Source: Vibrio rotiferianus CAIM 577 = LMG 21460 (lineage in GTDB: Bacteria; Pseudomonadota; Gammaproteobacteria; Enterobacterales; Vibrionaceae). Taken from it: DNA of 63,565 bases. The position numbers were made by a program, and so were the translations under genes. The notes beneath the pieces were generated by a model that was not told the origin of the DNA, searched no databases, and saw nothing but the letters and a program-made list of their open reading frames with translations. Positions 1-7,728 of this stretch are shown one piece after another (position 1 is the stretch's first letter; each line of letters begins with the position of its first letter). The DNA lies in assembly GCF_002741985.1 (NCBI RefSeq), contig NZ_APHW01000110.1:1-63565 (forward strand). Reading direction: 5' to 3'.

Positions 1-173
1 GCACCACCACAGGCTTCAAAAGCGATGATGGTAGGTTCAAGTACAGATAAGAAACGGAGTAGTTGGCTTCGACTAAACTTACGGCGAATAACGTCTTTGC
101 CAGTGTGATTGTTGCCAACCGCATGAAAGCAGTGCTTGCCTAAATCGATACCTAAGATGTGAATGGTAGACAT
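1..173 (-). mobile_element. IS110-family transposase, N-terminal fragment (cut by window edge)
   Basis: The reverse strand reads from an ATG at 171-173 into the window edge as about 57 residues beginning MSTIHILGIDLGKHCFHAVG. This is the first RuvC-like beta strand of IS110/IS1111 transposases (the GIDLGK.. D is the first acidic residue of the DEDD site), followed by EPTIIAFEACGG, the second conserved block. IS110 enzymes excise and insert the element as a circle and lack classical terminal inverted repeats. Only the 5' end is in the window, so whether the copy is intact cannot be judged. It lies just downstream of the chemoreceptor gene at 312-2312, whose stop codon is untouched. Confidence 0.85.
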
Positions 174-281
174 ATGGTTCACCTCGTTCTGAGAGCCTAC
201 TCTAAGCGTAGGGCTTGAGAGTGAGGCGGACCATATAATTAGCCCCAACCATTTTCATGTAACAATGGTTGGGGCTTTTTC
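172..281. mobile_element. Non-coding flank of the IS110-family element, with inverted repeats
   Basis: The 5' flank of the transposase holds an imperfect inverted repeat: ATATGGTTCACCTC (172-185) faces GAGGCGGACCATAT (223-236), 12 of 14 paired, with a smaller GCCTAC/GTAGGGC stem inside. Next to it is a perfect 13-bp inverted repeat, 241-253 with 264-276 (AGCCCCAACCATT), followed by five T on the plus strand, which fits a rho-independent terminator reading away from the transposase start. In IS110 elements one non-coding end encodes the bridge RNA; whether this flank does is unknown. The exact element boundary cannot be fixed without an empty-site comparison. Confidence 0.5.
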
Positions 282-311
282 ACATTAGGTTAAGAGTTCA
301 AGGTGCCGCTT

Positions 312-2312
312 CTAAGTGGTCTTGAAGGCCGCCATTTGCTGATTCAACTCGGTAACTTGCTCTTTTACTTCAATCGAAGTTTCTGATGCTCGCTGACTGT
401 TATTCGAAACTTCCTCCACTGAATGAGTGACATCTGACATCAATCCAGTGATCGAATTGGTTGCATGAGATTGCTGCTCTGCCGCTGCCGCAAGTTCTGC
501 CATTTGTTCATTCAAAGAGCCAATTTGCTCAGTAGTAACAAGCAAACGAGTTACTGCTTTATCAATGTGTTCAGCGCCCTGCTCCGCAAGTGATTGGCTG
601 TGTTCAATCTCCTCAACCACAGAATTAGTCGAGCGTTGAATGGCATTGATGATACCGTTGATTTCTGTTGTCGATTCAGTCGTGCGTGTCGCCAACATAC
701 GAACCTCGTCAGCAACCACCGCAAAGCCTCGCCCTTGTTCACCTGCACGCGCCGCTTCTATCGCCGCATTCAATGCCAGTAAGTTAGTTTGCTCTGCCAA
801 GCCTTCAATCACTTCAGTAACACGCCCAATGGCTTCACTCTCTTTGCTTAACTGTGTCACTTGCGTACTGGCGGTTTCAATACTGCCGTGTAAGCTTTCC
901 ATGGTGACTTTATTTTGCTCTAGAGCATCACGACCTTGTTCAATCTCGCCTTTTGAATCAGAAAGCTTCTGCACCGATTGGTTGGCTTGATCCAAAGTGT
1001 TTCTTGCTGCGAGAGCAATTTCATCCAGTTGACGCCCCATTTCAACAATGTTGGTTTGTTGCTGTTCTATATTCAATGATGTGACCTGAGCTGACTCCAA
1101 CAGTGCTTCCATGCTGATATCAACCTGACTAGCTTTACCATTAACTCCGGAAACGATACCTGCCAAAGATTCGTTCATGCGGTTAATCGAATCGGTGAGA
1201 TCAGCCAATTCATCTTTACCTACAACAACCAATGGAGGCTGAGAAACATCTCCTGAAGCGATCGTCTTTGCTCGCTCCGACAAGTTCTTCACTCGGCGAC
1301 CAATGGTGCTGCCCATGTATTTTGAAATCGCTATTGCGGCAAACAAAACCAACGCCGCTGCAATCAACATGGTGGTAAGTACGTTTTTGATCGACTGATT
1401 GATACCCTGCCCGCTCTGATCGGCACGATTTTGCTGAGCCAATACAATCGTCTCTAAGCTTTGGTCTAGAGCATCCGCAGCTGGTAACAGTTCGTTAGCC
1501 ATCAGCAAGTTTGATTCGTTCCATTCTGGAGACTGACGCAATGCAATCACCTGCTCTGCCAGAGGAAAGTACAGTTGCTGCATTTCCTTAAACAGTGACC
1601 ACAGTGATTGGTCGTTATCGGTGAGTCTATCCAGTTTGCTGTCGATTTCCGCTACAGACTGATTGTGGTACTTAATCAAGTCTTGGTATTTATCCAAGTA
1701 GCTTTGCTTCCCGTATAACAGAAAATCTCGCAAAGCAGAAAGTGCATTGGCTAACGATGTGTAACTGTCGGCGTAGACTTTAAACAGGCGTTTTCTGTCT
1801 CCACCAAATGGGTTCCCAGACTCTTCATTAATTAGGCTTTGAAGCTGGTCAAGCGCCACTTCCGCTATAGGTGCAGCCTCGTTAATGAAGAGGTTGTGAG
1901 CAGGTAAGTTCTCGTCGCTGTGGCTAAGCTCCAGCAGCTTATTTAGAGACTCTTTTACTGTGTCCCATTGGCTTTGAACCGCTAGAAAGTCCTGTTGTGA
2001 GATCAAAGCTTGTAAAGTAGGAAGAGATTCGTCAGTTGACGCCATGATATTGCGCATATCTTCACTCAAGCGCATGCTCTCTTGCTCATCACCACCTAAC
2101 AACATGTAGGCTCGAATAGAGGAAAGCGAGGCTTGAACGGATTGTTGGATACCGCGACTGATGTCTACGGTCGGTAAATCGGATTTAAGTAATGAAGAGG
2201 CATATTGCTCAACGGTGGTGACGTTGCGATAAGTAAATACCGCTGATGCCATAAAAAGTACGGCTAGCAGCACAAAACTGAGCTGCAACTTCCCTGATAT
2301 CGTAAGGTTCAT
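312..2312 (-). CDS. Methyl-accepting chemotaxis protein
   Basis: This is a 666-aa transmembrane chemoreceptor. A first membrane segment lies at about residues 8-28, a long helical periplasmic sensor at about 30-310, a second membrane segment at about 312-332, then a HAMP linker and the signalling domain. The hairpin tip that binds CheA/CheW is exact (EQTNLLALNAAIEAARAGEQ and GRGFAVVADEVR near residues 505-540). The sensor is all-helical and about 280 residues, the size of helical-bimodular (HBM) ligand domains, but the ligand cannot be read from sequence. There is no C-terminal pentapeptide for CheR docking. It is monocistronic, with no chemotaxis genes beside it. Confidence 0.95.
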   Translation of the reverse strand: MNLTISGKLQLSFVLLAVLFMASAVFTYRNVTTVEQYASSLLKSDLPTVDISRGIQQSVQASLSSIRAYMLLGGDEQESMRLSEDMRNIMASTDESLPTLQALISQQDFLAVQSQWDTVKESLNKLLELSHSDENLPAHNLFINEAAPIAEVALDQLQSLINEESGNPFGGDRKRLFKVYADSYTSLANALSALRDFLLYGKQSYLDKYQDLIKYHNQSVAEIDSKLDRLTDNDQSLWSLFKEMQQLYFPLAEQVIALRQSPEWNESNLLMANELLPAADALDQSLETIVLAQQNRADQSGQGINQSIKNVLTTMLIAAALVLFAAIAISKYMGSTIGRRVKNLSERAKTIASGDVSQPPLVVVGKDELADLTDSINRMNESLAGIVSGVNGKASQVDISMEALLESAQVTSLNIEQQQTNIVEMGRQLDEIALAARNTLDQANQSVQKLSDSKGEIEQGRDALEQNKVTMESLHGSIETASTQVTQLSKESEAIGRVTEVIEGLAEQTNLLALNAAIEAARAGEQGRGFAVVADEVRMLATRTTESTTEINGIINAIQRSTNSVVEEIEHSQSLAEQGAEHIDKAVTRLLVTTEQIGSLNEQMAELAAAAEQQSHATNSITGLMSDVTHSVEEVSNNSQRASETSIEVKEQVTELNQQMAAFKTT

Positions 2313-2379
2313 CCATAAACTCCTGACAACGATGAGCCCTAAATATAACTTTAACCATTAAAATGTTAAAGACATGTAA

Positions 2380-3639
2380 TCAAAAAGAGTATTTTATATT
2401 AGCGAATAACAATGTTGCTGGAGTGGCTCCAAATAAACTATCGTGATTACCATTAAAACTTTGGATCACGGTAAGTAACTGCCAGTCATTTGCGAGGGAG
2501 TAGTTGCTCGATGCTCCTATGAAATAAGAGTGATCATCATAGTAACTGGTCGAGAGTGTGACGCGGTTTAACGGGGTTAAATCAAAGCTCACATCGGCGT
2601 ACCATGTATTTCGTGTAAAGCTCAACGTTTTTGCGTCGAGAGGAAGGTTCAAATATGCCAATGCGCTCGATATATCTTGCGGTTCGGAGATAAGCAACCA
2701 CGCTGCACGCCCAATCCAGCTGCGTTCTCCGCCAAAGCTGTAATCCGATTCAATACTGGCAACCGTGGTCTTTTTGGTCGGTTCACCTTCAAATTCTGGA
2801 TCAATGGGATCAAACCACGTGAGCTCTCCACGAAAACCCGCATCAAACACATCCGTCGCAAAACCAGCGCCGAGTACGTAATCCATCCGAACTCGCCCTG
2901 CAATAAACTGATAATCCCATCCCGATTGATTGGCGAAGTAACGCAGTGAGGCACTGTCTTGCCCTGATTGACGAGCTGGAGAAAACACCAAATCTACCCC
3001 ATCGGCAAAGCCCAGCTTTCTGCTCAACATGACGGCATCCGTGCCTGCCCGTTCTTCATAATCAAAATCGTAGATCGAATACGCGTTGTAGATGTCGTTT
3101 GGATTCCAAATGGTATTCATTGACCAATTAATACGAAAGCGCCCTAGTTGCGCTCCCCAGTCATCTTGCTGCCAAGTGAGATACAAGCGATCAAGCTGAC
3201 TGTTAATGACCACATCATCTTCATGCCAGTTTTTGCTTAAATCCATGTAACCAGAATCCAACGCAACCAAATCGGCATAGCCAGGAAATTCGGTAGAATC
3301 GCCCCAAAGTGCTCGATTTCGCAATCCAACATTCACGCCCCACCTAGAAGAAAAACGGTATTCAAAGTTAAGTCGATTGTGTATCAGATTATCGAACGTA
3401 TTATCAGTTCCATCAGGAATACTATAGGTTGCCATGTATTTGATGTAACCATCCAAATCCCATGACTTTTGTGGCTCTAATCCCGGAACAGCAGACAAGG
3501 CAGAACCGACCTGAAGACTAAGCAATGAAAAACTTAACGCCCTAATAAACACTACGTTTGTATTTGATCTTGGTGAGCAAGTAATTGATCGGAGAGCTTT
3601 AGTGCAAGTCGCAGAAAAATGGGAAACAGCTCTATGCAT
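2380..3639 (-). CDS. Outer-membrane beta-barrel protein, last gene of a Lol-like ABC operon
   Basis: Predicted product is about 419 aa. I chose the ATG at 3637-3639 because AGAGAG lies just upstream and it overlaps the ATPase stop (3632-3634), typical of coupled translation; a longer reading frame to 3678 has no better signal. The N-terminus holds a hydrophobic export segment ending near GSALSA, then alternating aromatic/polar strands to a C-terminal ..NIKYSF, the terminal-phenylalanine signature of outer-membrane barrels. A central block with GRFRINW and WNPNDIYN resembles DUF1302-type barrels found beside LolA-like proteins, but I cannot assign the family firmly. With its neighbours it probably forms the outer-membrane end of an export route. 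Confidence 0.8.
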   Translation of the reverse strand: MHRAVSHFSATCTKALRSITCSPRSNTNVVFIRALSFSLLSLQVGSALSAVPGLEPQKSWDLDGYIKYMATYSIPDGTDNTFDNLIHNRLNFEYRFSSRWGVNVGLRNRALWGDSTEFPGYADLVALDSGYMDLSKNWHEDDVVINSQLDRLYLTWQQDDWGAQLGRFRINWSMNTIWNPNDIYNAYSIYDFDYEERAGTDAVMLSRKLGFADGVDLVFSPARQSGQDSASLRYFANQSGWDYQFIAGRVRMDYVLGAGFATDVFDAGFRGELTWFDPIDPEFEGEPTKKTTVASIESDYSFGGERSWIGRAAWLLISEPQDISSALAYLNLPLDAKTLSFTRNTWYADVSFDLTPLNRVTLSTSYYDDHSYFIGASSNYSLANDWQLLTVIQSFNGNHDSLFGATPATLLFANIKYSF

Positions 3640-4345
3640 GTGATCTCTCTGCACGATTATCAATGTTACTGAAATCACGCGCTAAGCGACCGTCTTCAAA
3701 CACGATAATTCGGTGTGCACGTTTTATCACTCGCGGATCGTGAGTCGAGAAGATAAACGTAGTCCCCTCTTGTTCGCTAAGCTGCTCCATAATGTCGAGC
3801 AGCTCCGCAGTACTTTTAGCGTCTAGATTGGCAGTAGGTTCGTCCGCCATGACAAAACGAGGCTTTGGCGCTAAAGCACGAGCAACCGCAACACGCTGTT
3901 GCTGCCCGCCGGACATTTTACCTGGCACCTTATTCATTTGTTCCGCTAAGCCCACTTGTTCAAGCAAGGACGTCGCGCGTTCACGGCACTCTCGCTCGGT
4001 TTTACCTTGCAGCTGCATGACGAATTCCACATTCTCAAGCGCGGTTAATACAGGTAACAAACTGTAGTCTTGGAAGATGAAGCCTATATTATCGCGACGA
4101 TAGGCAATCAGTTCTTTTTCTGACATCGATGAAATCATGCAACCGTCGATTTCCACTTTGCCAGAGCTTGGGGCATCAATACCTCCAATCATGTTCAGCA
4201 ACGTCGTTTTACCCGAACCGGATGGTCCCATGATCGCAACAAATTCACCCTGCTTAATCTCTAAGTCTACCGACTGCACTGCGTGCACAGGGTAATCACC
4301 ATCGGCGTTGTAAATCTTAGTTAGGTTTTCTAGTTTGATGGTCAT
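3632..4345 (-). CDS. LolD/MacB-type ABC transporter ATP-binding protein
   Basis: A 237-aa ATPase with Walker A GPSGSGKTT (residues 40-48), a Q-loop in FIFQDYSLLPVLTALEN, the ABC signature MSGGQQQRVAVARAL, Walker B FVMADEPTANLD and the H-loop STHD. The length and the FIFQDYSL and DEPTANLD wording are those of LolD/MacB/FtsE ATPases, which drive mechanotransmission rather than channel transport. Its ATG overlaps the stop of the upstream permease in the string TAATG (4343-4347), so translation is coupled. It should energise the two FtsX-type permeases upstream. It is not the housekeeping lolD, which normally sits between lolC and lolE. Confidence 0.93.
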   Translation of the reverse strand: MTIKLENLTKIYNADGDYPVHAVQSVDLEIKQGEFVAIMGPSGSGKTTLLNMIGGIDAPSSGKVEIDGCMISSMSEKELIAYRRDNIGFIFQDYSLLPVLTALENVEFVMQLQGKTERECRERATSLLEQVGLAEQMNKVPGKMSGGQQQRVAVARALAPKPRFVMADEPTANLDAKSTAELLDIMEQLSEQEGTTFIFSTHDPRVIKRAHRIIVFEDGRLARDFSNIDNRAERSHA

Positions 4346-5580
4346 TAGCTTTTCTCCGCCATGGCGTCCACAGGTCGATGCTTCAAAATTTGTCGTGCGG
4401 GATACAGGGCTGCGATAAGGCTGGCAACAAAAATTGCGACAATGATCATTTGATATTCCGCTATCGATACCCGTGGATAAAGCAAGGTATCCACGCCATA
4501 AGCCCCTAGCCCTTCAGCCATGCCAGCCAGCGATAATCCAGTAGTACTCAGCACCTTGAGCATAATTGCACTTCCGAGTAACCCAAGCGCACAACCGCTT
4601 AATCCGAGGAACAAGGTTTCGAAAACGATCAACAAGCGTATCTTGTGTTTTTGCATCCCGACCGCCATTAACACACCGAACTCTCGCGTGCGTTCAAACA
4701 CCGACATCAACATGATATTGACGATGCCAAGGGTCATCGCCAGCACAAATACCACCAACATCACTTGGTTGGAAACATCCATTGTGCTCATCATGGTGGA
4801 GAGCAAAGGTTGGATCTCCTGCCAAGGTCTCACACTGAGCAAGTCTTTACTTTCCGGCGGAAAAATAGAGTGAGTGAACGCCAGTAACTGCTTGAGCTCA
4901 GCATCGTCATTAGAAGTAAGGAGTATCGCGATTTCGTGCGTGCCACTCAGCCCCGCTAACTTTTCAAGATCCGCTTTTCGGACGTAAACATTCCCGTCAT
5001 CAAATCCTGTCGATGGTGTTTTGAATATACCTCGAACACGAAACCCCGCACCGGCGACCTCCCCATTGACATCAGACAGAGTAAGTACAACTTTGGAGCC
5101 AACGCGTAGCTTTAATCGCTCAGCTATCTTGCTCGATACTAAAATCGGATTTCTGCCTTCCTCGCTCAGCCATTCTCCGTCGACAATATGTTTCGAGAGT
5201 GGCGTGATGTTTTGCTCTTGCACTATATTCACGCCGTTGATGCGAATACCACGTGTGCTGCGCGCCGACGCTATCATGCCATCTGCTAGAAATCGCTCAG
5301 AGATGGCTTTCACTTCTCGGTTACTCGCCAACACTTTGCTTATCTTTTTCGCATCGGGAATCACATCTTTTAGCTCAGGATTGACCAAGTAGGACTTTTG
5401 CTGAATCTGAAAATGACTGGTTTGCCAAGAGATGGCGTTCTTGATCATGCTATCGACCAAGCCATTCATAAATCCCATCATGGCAACCACGCCCATCAAG
5501 CCAAATACCATAGCTCCGAGCATGATTGAGGTTCTCAACTTGTTGCGCCACAAGTTACGCCAAGCCAACTTAACCAGCAT
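4345..5580 (-). CDS. FtsX/LolE-type ABC permease (second of two paralogues)
   Basis: About 411 aa. The ATG at 5578-5580 is preceded by GGAGG at proper distance; a GTG six bases earlier lies too close to that site. Topology fits the type VII ABC fold: one N-terminal membrane helix (about residues 18-40), a periplasmic domain of some 230 residues, then three C-terminal helices with ERTREFGVLMAVGM, the FtsX coupling-helix motif. It begins with almost the same residues (MLVKLAWRNLWR) as the permease upstream, with which it overlaps by 11 nt, so the pair arose by duplication and probably forms a heterodimer. The substrate is unknown; lipoprotein or lipid is the likely class. Confidence 0.92.
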   Translation of the reverse strand: MLVKLAWRNLWRNKLRTSIMLGAMVFGLMGVVAMMGFMNGLVDSMIKNAISWQTSHFQIQQKSYLVNPELKDVIPDAKKISKVLASNREVKAISERFLADGMIASARSTRGIRINGVNIVQEQNITPLSKHIVDGEWLSEEGRNPILVSSKIAERLKLRVGSKVVLTLSDVNGEVAGAGFRVRGIFKTPSTGFDDGNVYVRKADLEKLAGLSGTHEIAILLTSNDDAELKQLLAFTHSIFPPESKDLLSVRPWQEIQPLLSTMMSTMDVSNQVMLVVFVLAMTLGIVNIMLMSVFERTREFGVLMAVGMQKHKIRLLIVFETLFLGLSGCALGLLGSAIMLKVLSTTGLSLAGMAEGLGAYGVDTLLYPRVSIAEYQMIIVAIFVASLIAALYPARQILKHRPVDAMAEKS

Positions 5581-6799
5581 GAGCACCTCCTTTTAACCCT
5601 ACCGCAATGGGTATTCGAAGCATACGAATCATTGGGTAAAGCAAACACAGCAAAAGAATGAACAGCACGACGGCGATTTGATTGAGCAGTAAATGTGGAT
5701 CGAGCGAAACGGGCACAATAGGCTCAAAACCACTTTCGCGCATGAGCTTGGCAGCATCGCCGGTAATTTCGATTGGATTAAAGTAGAAATACCCCAACAC
5801 AGGGGCACTCACGATAAGCCCAATAAGGATGCCAATGACGGACATAAACAGAGACTCTATCGTGAGCAGAAGGACGAGCTTGGAGCGCAGCATTCCTGTT
5901 GCCAACATGACAGCGAACTCACGTTGGCGTTCCAATGTTGTCATCAAGATAGTCGCGAACAAGCCAAAACCAACAATGCCGTAGAGAATGTAAATCAAGA
6001 AAATGCCGCCCGCTTTATCTAAGGCGATTTGCTGTGCCATTTCTGGCGACAGTTCTTTCCAATCTTTCACGGCGACATTTTTGCCATACTCGGCTTTAAG
6101 CTGTTCAACGGTATCAGGTAAGTCTCTTAGACTCTCCGTATTTAAAACCCATGCGGTGACTTGGTCACCCAATGAGTACAGGTTTTGCGCGGTTTCGAGC
6201 GGCATATATACCAACTGAGAATCAAGCTGCTGCAAAGGAAAATGAAGAATGCCCGAGATTTGATATAAACCTGCCGCAGTCTGTCCCCGATAACCGACAC
6301 CATATAGCACCAGTTCATCGCCAACCTTGAGTTGCAAATAATTCGCTAAACCACCACCGACTAGCACTGATTTTTGCCCTGATTGGATGTAGCTTCCCTC
6401 AATCAATTTGTCGCTGATATTGGAGTACTGATCTTCAGCTTCAGGCTCAACGCCTAGTACCATCACGCCTTTTGAGCGTTCGTCTTTTGCGGCTAAAGCA
6501 AAAGATTCTACCCGAGGTAATACCACATCAATATTGGGATTGTTTTTCGCCGCCGAAATGAAGGTGTTGGATTGCGGCAAGACATCATCAATACTGGAAG
6601 AGTCACCAAACTCGGGGTTTTGCAGTTGAATCAGACCTGTATAAAACTTGGCGGCATTTTTGATATTGGACGTATAACTCCCTTCTTGAAACGCTCGCGT
6701 AATAAGCGAAAGAAACAGCACCAATGCCAACGCAGACGCCGTCAGTAGTGTCCTGCGCTTTTGTCGCCAGAGGTTTCGCCAAGCCAGTTTCACGAGCAT
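5570..6799 (-). CDS. FtsX/LolC-type ABC permease (first of two paralogues)
   Basis: A 409-aa permease with an N-terminal membrane helix, a periplasmic domain of about 220 residues and three C-terminal membrane helices. It shows LERQREFAVMLATGM, the conserved coupling segment of FtsX permeases, and shares its first dozen residues with the next gene. It lies 66 nt downstream of the LolA-like gene and overlaps the next permease by 11 nt. A LolCE-like pair with a dedicated ATPase suggests extraction of a lipidated or hydrophobic substrate from the inner membrane. MacB-like efflux is the alternative, but no HlyD/MacA-type adaptor is present nearby. Confidence 0.92.
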   Translation of the reverse strand: MLVKLAWRNLWRQKRRTLLTASALALVLFLSLITRAFQEGSYTSNIKNAAKFYTGLIQLQNPEFGDSSSIDDVLPQSNTFISAAKNNPNIDVVLPRVESFALAAKDERSKGVMVLGVEPEAEDQYSNISDKLIEGSYIQSGQKSVLVGGGLANYLQLKVGDELVLYGVGYRGQTAAGLYQISGILHFPLQQLDSQLVYMPLETAQNLYSLGDQVTAWVLNTESLRDLPDTVEQLKAEYGKNVAVKDWKELSPEMAQQIALDKAGGIFLIYILYGIVGFGLFATILMTTLERQREFAVMLATGMLRSKLVLLLTIESLFMSVIGILIGLIVSAPVLGYFYFNPIEITGDAAKLMRESGFEPIVPVSLDPHLLLNQIAVVLFILLLCLLYPMIRMLRIPIAVGLKGGAHAG

Positions 6800-6865
6800 T
6801 GATTCGCTTCCTTCCGTTGATGTTTGATTATCCGTTTCTTCTTCTAGCCGTTCATTTATCCAAAC

Positions 6866-7612
6866 TTAGTCGCGCAGCGATTTCATCTGCTGCTGAGAGA
6901 AAAAGCTGTCATCGATATCGAAATCAAACTGCGCTTGGTGGGTGATAAGTACGGTTTTGTTGTCTGGCTTATCAAGCGGCTGCATTTCCATTCTGGTCGC
7001 TAATTTTCTCTCGCCGAGCTCTTTCACGTCATAAGTCGTCATCACGTTCACTCGCTCATCAAACTCATCGTAGAATTCTACTTTTCGCTGTAGGTAGGTC
7101 GATTTGGAAATCCACAACGTTACTTTGCTCCAAACCACAGGAGCATCGGGCTTCGCAACAGCATCGATCACCCAAACCTTGTCACCATCAAACACATCCT
7201 CGCCTTTCAATTGGTGCTGATAATCGACCACGATAGAAGACTGATTGATCAAATCATCGTTGGTGAAGTCAGAGCCCATCCACGATTGGCTCAACATAGA
7301 TGGCGCAATTTTGATGACGCGTTCAATACTCGGCACCCAATTCCACATTTCTCTTTGTCGTTTTAAAGAAGCACTGCCCTTATCCTTGGCTGGCGCCGTG
7401 ACCAACACCAAAGACAAATCCGTCCCTTTGGTCCAACTCTTCATGGTCATCGACCGAGTCCAATCAGGACGAATGATCTCCATAGTGGATTCGGTATAAC
7501 TGGAATCACCGCGCATTGCTTGATCTGACTTTTGCACGATATCAAAAGCACTTTCAGCCACAGCAGTAAATGAAATGGACCAACACAGTAGAGATAACCA
7601 AGCAGTACGCAT
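6866..7612 (-). CDS. LolA-like outer-membrane lipoprotein-sorting protein
   Basis: About 248 aa. I start at the ATG 7610-7612, which has GAGG six bases upstream and opens a clear signal peptide ending ..SFTAVAES; an upstream GTG has no such site. The mature part (about 225 residues) has the antiparallel-sheet pattern and the W..P.....I.I wording of the LolA-like domain of 'outer membrane lipoprotein-sorting proteins' (Pfam LolA_like type), periplasmic carriers that bind acyl chains. Being first in an operon with two FtsX permeases, an ATPase and an outer-membrane barrel, it is the natural shuttle between membranes. The cargo is not known. It is distinct from housekeeping LolA. Confidence 0.88.
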   Translation of the reverse strand: MRTAWLSLLCWSISFTAVAESAFDIVQKSDQAMRGDSSYTESTMEIIRPDWTRSMTMKSWTKGTDLSLVLVTAPAKDKGSASLKRQREMWNWVPSIERVIKIAPSMLSQSWMGSDFTNDDLINQSSIVVDYQHQLKGEDVFDGDKVWVIDAVAKPDAPVVWSKVTLWISKSTYLQRKVEFYDEFDERVNVMTTYDVKELGERKLATRMEMQPLDKPDNKTVLITHQAQFDFDIDDSFFSQQQMKSLRD

Positions 7613-7728
7613 AACCGTCCTCGACACTGAAATCCAACGCTATTCACGTCAGAAATAACAATAAAAACAGGGAGTTCAAATCAGTATAGCAAGAAGGGGT
7701 GGAAGGTCGGCGAGAGATCGCTCAAAGT

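Noticed and set aside
551..990. Open frames antisense or shifted within the first chemoreceptor gene
   Set aside because: They lie fully inside a clear MCP coding region, lack ribosome sites and show no family features.
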